Source: Jeotgalibacillus salarius
GTDB taxonomy: Bacteria; Bacillota; Bacilli; Bacillales; Jeotgalibacillaceae
Direction of reading: 5' to 3'
Assembly: GCF_004405125.1 (NCBI RefSeq)
Contig: NZ_SORX01000001.1
Location: forward strand, 441,780-505,779
DNA: 64,000 nt
Part shown: in pieces, positions 29,092 to 38,016 of the stretch
Position numbering within the stretch: the stretch's first letter is position 1
Layout of the letters: every line of letters begins with the position of its first letter
The notes under the pieces: model-generated
Database searches by the model: none
What the model saw: only the letters and a program-made list of their open reading frames with translations
What the model was told of the DNA's origin: nothing
Program-made: the position numbers and the translations under genes

Positions 29092-29748
29092 TTATAAATA
29101 AGGTTCATCTTTTTCTCTTGATCGAATTACTTTTGCCGGTACGCCATATGCAATGACCCTGTCAGTAATGTGATGTGTGACAGTGGCACCGGCGCCTATT
29201 ATCGTATCCTGACCGATGGTAATCCCATGTAGTACTCTGGCACCGATCGAAATCGCTGAATGCTCTCCGATTTGCACATGCCCACCCAGATGAGCGCCCG
29301 GTCCTACACTTGCGTAGTCACCCACCACACAGTCATGCGCCACAGAACCGAGCGTATTAATAATACAATGATGACCAACCTTTACATCTGTATTTACTAC
29401 AGCTCCTGCCATAACTGCTGTTCCTTCACCTATTTCAGCTCTTTGACTGACAATTGCTTCAGGGTGGCAGAGGGTCACATATCTGAACTTAGGGTCCATC
29501 TCCTGAATTCTGCGCACAATCTTCTTTCGGCTCCAATTGTCCCCGATCGCCACAATCCCTCCGTAATAAATCCCATTATATTTTTTAATATCCTCTACTT
29601 TTCCCAGAACTGGATATCCCATAAATTCGGGTTCAATTTTGTAGTCATCAAAAAATCCGATTATTTGAAAAGAGTGCAGCTGTTCAACCAAATCAACAAC
29701 AACTTTTGCCTGACCGCCGCAGCCGATTACAATAAGTTCTTTTATCAC
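29092..29748 (-). CDS. Sugar O/N-acetyltransferase (PglD/NeuD type)
   Basis: The 218-residue protein has an N-terminal Rossmann-like domain (IVIGCGGQAKVVVDLVEQL). A left-handed beta-helix of hexapeptide repeats follows (IGEGTAVMAGAVVNTDVKVGHH, VGDYASVGPGAHLGG). The histidine in GSVAHDCVVG is the likely catalytic base. In PglD this step acetylates the 4-amino group to give UDP-N,N'-diacetylbacillosamine. The start is GTG at 29748 with GGAG upstream; it overlaps the preceding stop region. Confidence 0.88.
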   Translation of the reverse strand: MIKELIVIGCGGQAKVVVDLVEQLHSFQIIGFFDDYKIEPEFMGYPVLGKVEDIKKYNGIYYGGIVAIGDNWSRKKIVRRIQEMDPKFRYVTLCHPEAIVSQRAEIGEGTAVMAGAVVNTDVKVGHHCIINTLGSVAHDCVVGDYASVGPGAHLGGHVQIGEHSAISIGARVLHGITIGQDTIIGAGATVTHHITDRVIAYGVPAKVIRSREKDEPYL

Positions 29749-29750
29749 GA

Positions 29751-30881
29751 TCAGCTCTCCACCCTTAAAGATTCGTATATTTCATTGATCTTCTCAAGAA
29801 TAATCGGGAGAGAGTAATGACTTCTGACGTTCTTTCTGTTCTCTTCTCCCATTTTTCTGCATATCGTCTCATCATTTATCAGATCAATGGCTTTTAAAGC
29901 AATTTGCGAAGGTGCATTTACGGGAATCAGGTAACCGTTCTTCCCCTCTTTGATCAAGTCATTATTTCCTCTGATATCGGTAGAAATAACAGGTATTCCC
30001 ATCGCCATCATTTCCATTATTGATTTAGGCAGCCCTTCACGCGCAGAGACTAATAACCCTATATGAGTAATGCTAAGCAGCGCCGGAATGTCATGAACAA
30101 ATCCAACACACTTAATGTATTTTTCAAGCCTATATTTTATGATCTCATTTTCAATTTTCTTCTTGGTATTTCCTTCGCCTGCTAATAACATGACGAAACG
30201 AACGTTTGTTTTTTTCATTTCTGCAGCTGCACGGACCAGATCAATCTGCCTTTTGTTTTGATTAAACTCACCAATATGAGTTAATATTTTGACTCCCGGC
30301 TCGATTCCATACTGCATACGGAGCTGTTCTCTCCTTCTGATGCTGAACCTGTCAATTGAAAAATGGCTGCAGTCAATTCCTACACCCCGAACGTGAGTAA
30401 CCGGACAATTTTTATATAATTGCTTTGCGGCTTCTTCATCTTCCTGATTTGTGACGACCAGATGCGAGGTATAAGGTGCACAAATCTTCTCTGCTTTTTT
30501 AAATAGCCAGTTTTTCAGAAACATTTGCTGTTTATTGAAATGAAAACCGTGAGCTGAATAAATAACCGGTATCTTATTTTTAACCGCCAGCCTTGTGACG
30601 AATGCTGCAACAGGAGTATGAACATGAATCAGATCATATTCCTGCGCAATCATTCTCATGTCTTTAAAAGCTCGTATGTTTTTCCAATGAAAGGGATTTC
30701 GTTGAAAACTCACACAGTAAATTGAATGTGCATTTTTTTTTAGGTTACTGTCTGGTTCTTTTAAAAAATTCGAAGCAAGCCCCACTTCATATCCGCGCTG
30801 TATTAAATCCTTGATATGCGGAATTAAAAAAGCCTCTATCGTTCTTGAAACAGTCGTTACAACTAGTACTTTACTACTCAA
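29751..30881 (-). CDS. Glycosyltransferase family 4
   Basis: The 376-residue GT-B enzyme has an N-terminal acceptor domain (HVHTPVAAFVTRLA, YSAHGFHF) and the donor-binding motif SAREGLPKSIMEMMAMGIPVI (about residues 278-298). That motif contains the E-x7-E pattern. It resembles PglA/EpsD-like transferases that act after a phosphoglycosyl transferase. The start appears to be TTG at 30881, preceded by AGGA and overlapping the upstream gene by 8 bp. Confidence 0.88.
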   Translation of the reverse strand: MSSKVLVVTTVSRTIEAFLIPHIKDLIQRGYEVGLASNFLKEPDSNLKKNAHSIYCVSFQRNPFHWKNIRAFKDMRMIAQEYDLIHVHTPVAAFVTRLAVKNKIPVIYSAHGFHFNKQQMFLKNWLFKKAEKICAPYTSHLVVTNQEDEEAAKQLYKNCPVTHVRGVGIDCSHFSIDRFSIRRREQLRMQYGIEPGVKILTHIGEFNQNKRQIDLVRAAAEMKKTNVRFVMLLAGEGNTKKKIENEIIKYRLEKYIKCVGFVHDIPALLSITHIGLLVSAREGLPKSIMEMMAMGIPVISTDIRGNNDLIKEGKNGYLIPVNAPSQIALKAIDLINDETICRKMGEENRKNVRSHYSLPIILEKINEIYESLRVES

Positions 30882-32154
30882 TTTTTTTCCTGCTTTCCTG
30901 TTTTTTTGTAATAAATACTAACGGTAATAACAGGGCTACAGCTGCCAGACGATAACGATAAATTGAACCGATATTCGGCAGACTGAACGAAACAGCAAGA
31001 TACAGAGAAAGAGAGTACCATACAATCAGCTTGCCAGATTGAGACTGGATAATTTCTTTTCTGTTTTTCCATATAAGATAATAAATGCAGTAGAGAAAAA
31101 TCATCTCAACAGCAGACAATAAATAAAGCCCTTGACTGAATGAAAACCACTGCCAAGGAAATGGTGCAAATAAAGAGAATGGATATTGAACTGCCCACCT
31201 GATCCATGGCGGAAAATGGGTGACTAATTCAATTCCCGAGCCCCCGTCCAAAGCGACTTCATTGATATGCTCTACCCCTTCCTCTGACGTGGACTGGTCA
31301 AGATGCTCCGCAATAATGTCCCCTGAAGCTGAAGGAATGATCAGTGCAGCAGCTGCTATGATCAGAATGAGACTTCTTAAGAATGTTCCCTGACCTTTTA
31401 GAAATTGAAGACCTATCAAAACGATGATCGGGATTGCAACGGCTAATATAAACTGAGGTCGCATAAAACCAATCAGGATGACTCCGGATAACCCAAGTAT
31501 CATCTCCATCATTTTTATCTTTTGCTTTTCGAATGAAAGAATTAAAAAACAGGATAATATCGCACCTAATACCACGAATGAATCCTTTAATAGAGAGACA
31601 GACCAGAACATTGCACTCGGAAAGAGACTCCATATAATCGCAGCAGTCATTCCTGCTTTTTTCCCTGCTACACGATTTCCTAATTCAAATAACAATGGAA
31701 TACACAAGACCGATCCGGCAATGTTAATCAATTGGGGAATATTCATATCAATTAGTAACATGTCATACAAAAATGCAACGAATTTCGTATAATTTAAATT
31801 ACCCTGTAACGCTTCGTACCAGGAATAAGCGTTTAATGCCTTTACTGCGTCAAAATGGTAGGTTAATGCATCAACATCTCCTGGGAAAAAACCATCCAGT
31901 CCTGATTGGTAGGAGTGGATTTTGAGAATAATAAACAGCACCACTCTGACAGACAATGAAAAAAGAATTATTTTAATAACAATAGATGGCTGCCGGAACA
32001 TGAAAGATAAGTAACAGGAAAATAACAACCCGATTGTCAAAATAGAAAGATAGCTCAGAAAGCTGACATTTACATATGAAATAAACAAACCAAATAGAAC
32101 TGCAAAAAACATAACCGCAAATACATTAATCGGTCTGTATCGCGTTTCATTCAC
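30874..32154 (-). CDS. Polytopic membrane protein, possible polysaccharide polymerase
   Basis: The 426-residue protein has about ten predicted membrane helices and a large loop around residues 280-320 (LDQSTSEEGVEHINEVALDGGSG-like). A luminal loop of this kind is common in Wzy polymerases and in some GT-C transferases. Nothing in the sequence decides between these. It fills the polymerase position between flippase and glycosyltransferases. The start is GTG at 32154, overlapping the flippase stop by 8 bp; no strong ribosome site is seen, so coupling is likely. Confidence 0.65.
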   Translation of the reverse strand: MNETRYRPINVFAVMFFAVLFGLFISYVNVSFLSYLSILTIGLLFSCYLSFMFRQPSIVIKIILFSLSVRVVLFIILKIHSYQSGLDGFFPGDVDALTYHFDAVKALNAYSWYEALQGNLNYTKFVAFLYDMLLIDMNIPQLINIAGSVLCIPLLFELGNRVAGKKAGMTAAIIWSLFPSAMFWSVSLLKDSFVVLGAILSCFLILSFEKQKIKMMEMILGLSGVILIGFMRPQFILAVAIPIIVLIGLQFLKGQGTFLRSLILIIAAAALIIPSASGDIIAEHLDQSTSEEGVEHINEVALDGGSGIELVTHFPPWIRWAVQYPFSLFAPFPWQWFSFSQGLYLLSAVEMIFLYCIYYLIWKNRKEIIQSQSGKLIVWYSLSLYLAVSFSLPNIGSIYRYRLAAVALLLPLVFITKKQESRKKIE

Positions 32155-33622
32155 GAAGATTGGACATTATACGTCCTCCCACCCTTTTAAGGTTTCCTGC
32201 ACTTTCTTCTAACATTTTTTTCAGGAAAGGCAGTGCCCCCAGCTTCAGAGCCATGGATAAAAAAAAGATATATATGAGCATAAATATACTGGTGCTAATA
32301 ATCGGGTTAGTGATCGAGTATACTAGACCAAAAATCAGCACCATTACGCCAAATGGAGAAATCACCTTAAGAAACAGTGATCCTCTATCTTTTATTTTTA
32401 TTTTCATATCCTTCAGGCACAGAAATAATAAAGTAAAGGGGTACACAACGTAAATCATAGATGAAGCAAGTGCTACTCCATTCATCCCATAGCCCATATA
32501 AACCATCAGTACATTTAATATTATGGATACTCCCACATGCAATAACAGCGTAAATAAATAATTTCTCTCTTTATGGATAACAGTAAAATAATGCGCGATC
32601 AATAGCGCCCATGAATAAAAAAATAAGCTGCAAATAATGATTTTTGCCGGCATTATGCCCTCGGCATATTCAGGCATAAAATCGTGCACTAGCCATGGAA
32701 TAAAAAAATACAGAGGTGCAATGATCAGTGGATTCAGGGCTGAAAAGGCGATGACCGATTTTTTAATAATCGGGTAAAGGCTTACTTTCAACCCCGTGTG
32801 ACCATAGATATAATTCATTTTTGGATAAATGATCTGATGAAATACTGCAGGCAATACCATCACAGCCTGAAACATGATAATGGTGATCCCGTATTGTCCT
32901 AGAACGGGAGATCCAAGCCCGACATAAAGAACGATCCGGTCAATGGTGGTCAGTAATAACAGACAAACCCCTATAAAAGTAATTTTTATTCCATAAGTAA
33001 TCATGCTTCTCAAAAGTGCACGGTCAATTTTGAAATTTACTTTGAGGTTACCCGGCCGTGTGCTGTATATGACTGCCATTAAACATCCCACAATCACCCC
33101 TGTGAATAAACCGTAAATACCCAGCCACATGGACATAAGTGCCATTAACACGTATTGAACGGAACCAATTAACAATTGAGTTACTGCGGCTTTTTTATAT
33201 TGTTGTATTGTTAAGAAATAATGGTTGCAGTACAGCACAAAATTCTGAAGCGGTACTATGCTAAATGCAATCGAACAATAAATTTTTGTGGCGGGAGGAA
33301 TAGATGCAAAGAGAAGTAAAAATATTCCTATCACACATAAAATCATCGAAAATATGATTGCTGCAAGGGTTGTGCTGCGTACAGACTGAACACCCTTTTT
33401 ATCTCCTTGTCCGATCAGTCTCGGAACATCCCGACTGAAGCTTTCAAGCATTCCGAGTTGAGTGTAATACCCATACATTAAAATGAGAGAAAGCATCAGC
33501 CATGTACCATAATCCTCCGGACCAAGAATGTTGCGTATCCAAATGCCTGTAACAAAAGACAGAAGAGCAGATAAAGCAGAAATCACAACAAGAATATATG
33601 GATGTTCTGCACCCTTTTTCAT
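32147..33622 (-). CDS. Polysaccharide flippase (Wzx/PST family)
   Basis: The 491-residue protein has 12 to 14 predicted membrane helices. The family pattern includes ALLSFVTGIWIRNILGPEDYGTW at the N-terminus and PALVFHQIIYPKM-like helices in the middle. It should move lipid-linked repeat units across the membrane. AAGGA lies 8 bp before the ATG. It lies between the chain-length protein and the polymerase candidate. Confidence 0.85.
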   Translation of the reverse strand: MKKGAEHPYILVVISALSALLSFVTGIWIRNILGPEDYGTWLMLSLILMYGYYTQLGMLESFSRDVPRLIGQGDKKGVQSVRSTTLAAIIFSMILCVIGIFLLLFASIPPATKIYCSIAFSIVPLQNFVLYCNHYFLTIQQYKKAAVTQLLIGSVQYVLMALMSMWLGIYGLFTGVIVGCLMAVIYSTRPGNLKVNFKIDRALLRSMITYGIKITFIGVCLLLLTTIDRIVLYVGLGSPVLGQYGITIIMFQAVMVLPAVFHQIIYPKMNYIYGHTGLKVSLYPIIKKSVIAFSALNPLIIAPLYFFIPWLVHDFMPEYAEGIMPAKIIICSLFFYSWALLIAHYFTVIHKERNYLFTLLLHVGVSIILNVLMVYMGYGMNGVALASSMIYVVYPFTLLFLCLKDMKIKIKDRGSLFLKVISPFGVMVLIFGLVYSITNPIISTSIFMLIYIFFLSMALKLGALPFLKKMLEESAGNLKRVGGRIMSNLRE

Positions 33623-33640
33623 AGTTGAAATCCTTTTAAC

Positions 33641-34267
33641 TTATTTTTTTTGTAGTTTTACAAAATGAATAAAAATACTGAACCATATAGAGGCAATGAG
33701 TGCGAGAAGAAATGTGATTGAAATAATCATAATATGGTTGGGAGAAACCGGATCATGATTAATCGTTGGTTTATTTAGGACCTTTGCATTTTTTTCTCTT
33801 AAACCCATTATGGTCTGTACTTTATTATCAAACGCTTTGGAAATTTCTCCTGCGATCAACGCGGCTTCCGTAGCATTTTGGTTCTGAACGACCAGTGTGA
33901 TGACTTGTGAATTTTCAATATTCGTTACTTTCACTAGTTCAGGATCGATTATAAGATCATGCCCATCCAATGACAATTCCTGTTCGGCACTTTTGAAAAT
34001 GTATGAGCTCGTTAAGATATCACTGTAAGTATTAATTAGCTTTAATGAGTCATCAATACTTGTTGTGAGAATGGAAGAATCATCTGTCAATTTACTTGCA
34101 ATCAAAATGTTTACTTTTGACTCATACACCGGATCAATTACATTGTCTGTTACATACCAGCTCACACCTGTTGAAAAAAGTGTAAATATCAGCACCAGCC
34201 ACCACTTTTGCAGGACAGCTCGAAATGCCTCGAAAACTGTGATCTTATCATGATTCATTTTTTTCAT
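33641..34267 (-). CDS. Chain-length determinant (Wzz/YveK family)
   Basis: The 208-residue protein has two membrane helices (about residues 22-42 and 178-198) around an outside domain. It has the usual N-terminal AVLQKWWLVLIFTLFSTGVSW. The P-x2-P-x4-P-like VSPNHIM region precedes helix 2. It normally works with a tyrosine autokinase, but no kinase is in this window. Its start overlaps the end of the sugar-transferase gene by 20 bp, with GAGG 6 bp before the ATG. Confidence 0.85.
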   Translation of the reverse strand: MKKMNHDKITVFEAFRAVLQKWWLVLIFTLFSTGVSWYVTDNVIDPVYESKVNILIASKLTDDSSILTTSIDDSLKLINTYSDILTSSYIFKSAEQELSLDGHDLIIDPELVKVTNIENSQVITLVVQNQNATEAALIAGEISKAFDNKVQTIMGLREKNAKVLNKPTINHDPVSPNHIMIISITFLLALIASIWFSIFIHFVKLQKK

Positions 34268-34856
34268 TCAGCTCCTCATGAACTTTTTCTCCGCTAAACC
34301 GTTCCATCGTCACAGCATCATTCTGATTAATACCTTTTGGCTTTATGATATACAAACATGTCATAAAGAGAATTTTAATATCCAGCCAAACGGAACGGTT
34401 TCTGACATACCAGCAATCAAATTCAAACTTTTGTTCCCACGAAATTGCATTTCTTCCTTTCACTTGAGCCCAGCCTGTAATGCCTGGTTTGACACTCAAA
34501 CGCATACGCTGTTCCTCATTATACAAAGAAAGGTATTCAGGAAGTAATGGCCTTGGTCCGATAAAGCTCATCTCTCCTTTTAAAATATTAATCAGCTGCG
34601 GCCACTCATCAATTGAATACTTTCTCAATGTATTCCCGAGCTTTGTAATTCGTTCTTGATCTGCATGTGAAGAGCTTTCTATCATTGTTCTAAACTTATA
34701 AATATCAAATACCTTCCCATTAATCCCTGATCGTTCTTGAATAAATAGGATCGGCCGTCCCATTGTCAACCAGATCAGCAATGCAATTAAAGCACCAAAA
34801 GGCATTAAAAATAACAGCACCAAAAGTGATAAACTAAAATCAATAAACCTTCTCAT
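34248..34856 (-). CDS. Initiating phosphoglycosyl transferase (PglC/EpsL type)
   Basis: The 202-residue monotopic membrane enzyme has one N-terminal re-entrant helix. It carries FKFRTM-type motif YKFRTM, the LRKYSIDEWPQLINILKGEMSFIGPRPL catalytic stretch including the D-E pair, and KPGITGWAQVKGRN. It transfers a sugar phosphate, here probably diacetylbacillosamine phosphate, to undecaprenyl phosphate and so starts the repeat unit. I chose the ATG at 34856, which has GGGAGG 6 bp upstream. It is the first gene of the operon. Confidence 0.92.
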   Translation of the reverse strand: MRRFIDFSLSLLVLLFLMPFGALIALLIWLTMGRPILFIQERSGINGKVFDIYKFRTMIESSSHADQERITKLGNTLRKYSIDEWPQLINILKGEMSFIGPRPLLPEYLSLYNEEQRMRLSVKPGITGWAQVKGRNAISWEQKFEFDCWYVRNRSVWLDIKILFMTCLYIIKPKGINQNDAVTMERFSGEKVHEELNEKNES

Positions 34857-34944
34857 ATTACACCTCCCATTACTATATGGTTCGCCATTAAATGGGTGTA
34901 TACGATTCAATAGGAAATGATGGTCTTGTAAGAAAAACGTTCTT

Positions 34945-34973
34945 ATTACATAGTGAAGATCTGTTAGTGTAAA
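34945..34973 (-). promoter_or_regulatory. Candidate promoter of the exopolysaccharide operon
   Basis: On the minus strand TTTACA (34973-34968) and TGTAAT (34950-34945) are separated by 17 bp, about 90 bp before the first gene. The rest of the 34857-35133 gap shows no gene; a CCTCCGGAGG palindrome near 35087 is unexplained. Confidence 0.5.
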
Positions 34974-35133
34974 ATTTTAGCTATATTAAAATTTATTGTG
35001 TACTTACATAGCGGAGGGTTGTAGCGTGAGGCATTTCCTACTGTAAGAATGTTGTTATGAAGAGGATCATTACCACACTGATACCTCCGGAGGAAGTTGA
35101 TATCAATATACAGTTCTAAAAAGTCAACAAATT

Positions 35134-35166
35134 AAAAAAGCTCCCATTGCCTACAATGAGAGCTTT
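35134..35166 (-). terminator. Terminator of ywlC
   Basis: On the minus strand AAAGCTCTCATTG and CAATGGGAGCTTT pair with one mismatch around TAGG and are followed by TTTAATT. It lies 4 bp after the stop. Confidence 0.88.
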
Positions 35167-35169
35167 CAA

Positions 35170-36210
35170 CTATAAGATCCACTTGTGCCCAGCTGCTTTT
35201 TCAAGGCGATTCATAATCGCTATTCCAATTCCTTCATATGGATAGGCTTCTGCCACTATAAGATCGACTTCTGTTTCATCAAATGAACGAATACCGCTGT
35301 AAAGACGCCTGGCAACCTCCTCTAAGTTACTGACTGATCCGATTTCAGCAATATGATCTGTCTGAATATCAGCGGCAGTTTCATAAGTTGCCAGCAAACC
35401 GACTCTTTTTCCTTCAGCCTGTAAATCATTTATTTTCACCTGGAGTGTCTCTTTGTTTTTGACCTTCATTAAGTAAAGCGGAGCAGTAGGTGCGTAATGT
35501 GTATATTTCATACCAGGAGAGCGCGGTGCATTTTCCCCTTTTAATGATGCGTCCATAACGACCTGACCGATACACCTTTCAATCTCATCTTTTGTTACTC
35601 CACCGGGACGAAGGATCGTTGGCGGGCTTACTGTACAATCAATTACTGTAGATTCCAGACCAACTCCCGTTTCACCACCATCTACGATTCCAGAAACCTT
35701 TCCGGTCAGATCATAAAAAACATGATTCGCTGTTGTCGGACTTGGCTTACCACTTGTATTTGCACTAGGTGCCGCCAGTGGCTTTCCTGCAAGACGGATC
35801 AATTCGAGTGCAACCGGATGAGATGGCATTCTAAGACCTATTGACTGCAGTCCTGCTGTAACAAGATCTGAAAACACACCTGCTTTTTTGCGAAAAATAA
35901 TTGTCAATGGACCTGGCCAAAACGACTGAATCAGCTTGTATTCAACTTCAGTTACTTCTTCAACCAATTCACTTAGCTGATCTGCAGAGGAGATGTGGAC
36001 AATAAGCGGATTATCTGAAGGCCGTCCCTTCGCATCAAAAATTCTTTGAACTGCCGTATTACTTGTTGCATCGGCACCCAGACCGTAAACGGTTTCAGTA
36101 GGAAAGGCGATAACATGTCCATTTCGAAGATATTCAGCTGCTTCAGATATCTGTGGATATCCACTCTCTTTATCCACATTAATATCCACAGTCCAGCGAA
36201 TTGTTTTCAT
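35170..36210 (-). CDS. ywlC: L-threonylcarbamoyladenylate synthase
   Basis: The 346-residue enzyme makes threonylcarbamoyl-AMP for the t6A37 modification of ANN-decoding tRNAs. The YrdC domain (residues 1-210) has LRNGHVIAFPTETVYGLGADA and PSANTSGKPSPTTA, and the C-terminal Sua5 domain (about 230-346) is complete. ATG at 36210 has AGGTG 6 bp upstream. It is followed on the chromosome by the exopolysaccharide island rather than by mntP as in Bacillus. Confidence 0.95.
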   Translation of the reverse strand: MKTIRWTVDINVDKESGYPQISEAAEYLRNGHVIAFPTETVYGLGADATSNTAVQRIFDAKGRPSDNPLIVHISSADQLSELVEEVTEVEYKLIQSFWPGPLTIIFRKKAGVFSDLVTAGLQSIGLRMPSHPVALELIRLAGKPLAAPSANTSGKPSPTTANHVFYDLTGKVSGIVDGGETGVGLESTVIDCTVSPPTILRPGGVTKDEIERCIGQVVMDASLKGENAPRSPGMKYTHYAPTAPLYLMKVKNKETLQVKINDLQAEGKRVGLLATYETAADIQTDHIAEIGSVSNLEEVARRLYSGIRSFDETEVDLIVAEAYPYEGIGIAIMNRLEKAAGHKWIL

Positions 36211-36402
36211 GTGAATCACCTCTCAAATTACTTTTTAGATTGATTTAGATTTTTTTCGACAACCTGATTTATCAACATTTAGTCCTGATTAATAGTATAC
36301 TATTTTGATATTGCTGTGCACAAAGCCAATTATTATCCACAGTTTGTGCATAACTTCATTCAAATTGTGCACAACTCTGTTAATAAATATCGGTTATCCC
36401 CG
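36152..36402. promoter_or_regulatory. DnaA-box cluster between spoIIR and ywlC
   Basis: Two perfect boxes, TTATCCACA, lie at 36170-36178 and 36333-36341. Single-mismatch boxes are TGTGGATAT (36152), ATATCCACA (36182) and TGTGCATAA (36345). Looser copies are TGTGCACAA (about 36315 and 36366) and TTATCCCCG (36394). Three boxes are within the first codons of ywlC. I recall that a DnaA-binding cluster is reported near ywlC in B. subtilis, so this may be a conserved titration or regulatory site. Confidence 0.65.
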
Positions 36403-36951
36403 TTTTTCATTAAAGCGGTTCCAGGTTTCTGAAATCCAATTCACAAAAAGAGATTCAACTTTAATCTCTGTTTTCGACACCTTTTTTTCTGGGGATAAGT
36501 TATTCGTACACTCTCCGTTTTCTTCATCAAGCGTTACGGTCCCGCAGATTTCCGGGAAGAATGTACACCACCAGTTTTGACCTGCTCCATCCCCCATTGT
36601 GATCACAAGCGTCAGATAGGTTTTTCCATCGGGAAAGGTGTGCGGTTCAAATGCTGTTGAAATGACTTGTTCGGGCGCAATACGCTTTGCTTCCTTTCCC
36701 ACAAATCTTTTTATATCAGGAAGCTCTGATGTTAGCTGAGCAGACAATTGTTCTCTTGTCAGCGGCTTGTCACCAAACATTTGAATCATAGCTGTCTGTA
36801 GTGATTGATAAAGCTGCTGTTTTTTCAACTGATCTTCTGCCGTATCACTGTGAGCAATGACGCGCATGCGTATGTCGTTCTCTTCACCAAATGCTGAGAC
36901 TGGCGTAAGAATTGTTAATAAGATTGCAAGAATCATTGTTTTTTTAATCAT
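36394..36951 (-). CDS. spoIIR: Stage II sporulation protein R
   Basis: The 185-residue secreted protein is made in the forespore and activates SpoIIGA, which then processes pro-sigma-E in the mother cell. A signal peptide (residues 1-21) is followed by the family motif IRMRVIAHSDTAEDQLKKQ and the C-terminal GQNWWCTFFPEICGTV. ATG at 36951 has GGGAGG about 8 bp upstream. Its place after prmC and before ywlC is as in Bacillus. Confidence 0.93.
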   Translation of the reverse strand: MIKKTMILAILLTILTPVSAFGEENDIRMRVIAHSDTAEDQLKKQQLYQSLQTAMIQMFGDKPLTREQLSAQLTSELPDIKRFVGKEAKRIAPEQVISTAFEPHTFPDGKTYLTLVITMGDGAGQNWWCTFFPEICGTVTLDEENGECTNNLSPEKKVSKTEIKVESLFVNWISETWNRFNEKRG

Positions 36952-36980
36952 CGTCCATTCCTCCCTGCTGTTACTAGGGC

Positions 36981-37009
36981 ATTGTGGACGGAAATGAAGA
37001 TTTTTAAAC
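36981..37009 (-). promoter_or_regulatory. Candidate sigma-F promoter of spoIIR
   Basis: On the minus strand GTTTA (37009-37005) is followed after 15 bp by GTCCACAAT (36989-36981), close to the sigma-F pattern GYWTA-N15-GGnnAnAnT. It is about 30 bp before the start codon. Control of spoIIR by sigma-F is known in Bacillus. Confidence 0.5.
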
Positions 37010-37033
37010 ATTGGGCTTGCTAATAAACATTGA

Positions 37034-37110
37034 CGTTTGATCTGCGCTTCAGGCGGAGGCTTTACTCGCGGCGTGCGCTGGAGTCCCCGCCTTACGCTCC
37101 GATCAACGCT
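37034..37110 (+). repeat. Dispersed element, family A, forward, minimal form
   Basis: Only the two ends remain (GCGCTTCAGGCGG ... GGAGTCCCCGCCTTACGCTCC), with TTGATC/GATCAA pairing outside. The central GAGCCTCCTC-GGGGTCTC arm is absent, giving 77 bp. It lies upstream of spoIIR. Confidence 0.75.
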
Positions 37111-37172
37111 GTAGTCAATAGTTGGATTAAATCACTTCACTTTGTGCAAAACTCAAATCAATTCATTTTATA

Positions 37173-38015
37173 CTATAATAACTCACAAAATACCATTCTA
37201 TCTTTACCGTTGATATCATAGATGACTTCGGTGTGGTCTTCAGGGAATGCTTTTTTTAGCAGGGCTGCGACTGTTTTGCCTTGTCCTGCTCCAACTTCGA
37301 AGCCGATGAGGCCGGGTCTGTTCATGTGTTGTGGCAGCTGTTCGCTCATTTTTCTATAGAGAATTAAGCCTTCTTCATCTGCGAAAAGTGCAGAATGTGG
37401 CTCGTGTTCTGTGACGATTTCTGACATTGTGCTGATATCACTGTGTGGAATGTAGGGAGGATTTGATAGAAATACATCAAATTTTCTTCCTTCGAGTGGC
37501 TGAAGGAGGTCCCCCTCCAGGAAATTAACATCAGCTTTAAGCGATTCGGCATTTTTTTTAGCGATGATAAGTGCTGCTGTGGATAAATCCGTTGCAGTCA
37601 CCTGCCAGTCCGGACGTTCGAGCTTCATGGTGATACTAATTACACCGCTTCCGGTCCCTATATCAACTGCTAATACGTTCTTCTTTTTATCAAAGATACG
37701 ATCCGCTCGATCAAACATATACCAGATCAGTTCTTCAGTTTCCGGTCTCGGAATCAACACATCTCCATTTACATGAAAACGTCTGCCATAGAATTCCTCG
37801 TAACCGATTATGTGCTGAACCGGCACACCCTGAACGTGCTGATCAAGCGCAAAACCAAAGGCTTTCAGGTGGTCATCTGAGAGCTCTTCCCTTAGTTCCA
37901 TAAAAAAAGATGTCCGGTTAAGCCCGGTTATATGTCTCAGTAAAAGTTCTGCGGCAAAGGCTTCGCGATCGTGATCCTCTAAATAAGAAGAAGCCCAATT
38001 AAGGGCCTCGTACAT
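37173..38015 (-). CDS. prmC: Release factor glutamine N5-methyltransferase
   Basis: The 280-residue SAM enzyme methylates the glutamine of the GGQ motif in release factors 1 and 2. It has an N-terminal helical domain, the SAM motif VLAVDIGTGSGVISI, and the substrate-gripping FLSNPPYIP (about residue 180). I chose the ATG at 38015, nine bases after GGAG; an ATG at 38030 inside the prfA end lacks a ribosome site. It is directly coupled to its substrate gene prfA. Confidence 0.94.
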   Translation of the reverse strand: MYEALNWASSYLEDHDREAFAAELLLRHITGLNRTSFFMELREELSDDHLKAFGFALDQHVQGVPVQHIIGYEEFYGRRFHVNGDVLIPRPETEELIWYMFDRADRIFDKKKNVLAVDIGTGSGVISITMKLERPDWQVTATDLSTAALIIAKKNAESLKADVNFLEGDLLQPLEGRKFDVFLSNPPYIPHSDISTMSEIVTEHEPHSALFADEEGLILYRKMSEQLPQHMNRPGLIGFEVGAGQGKTVAALLKKAFPEDHTEVIYDINGKDRMVFCELL

Positions 38016-38016
38016 T

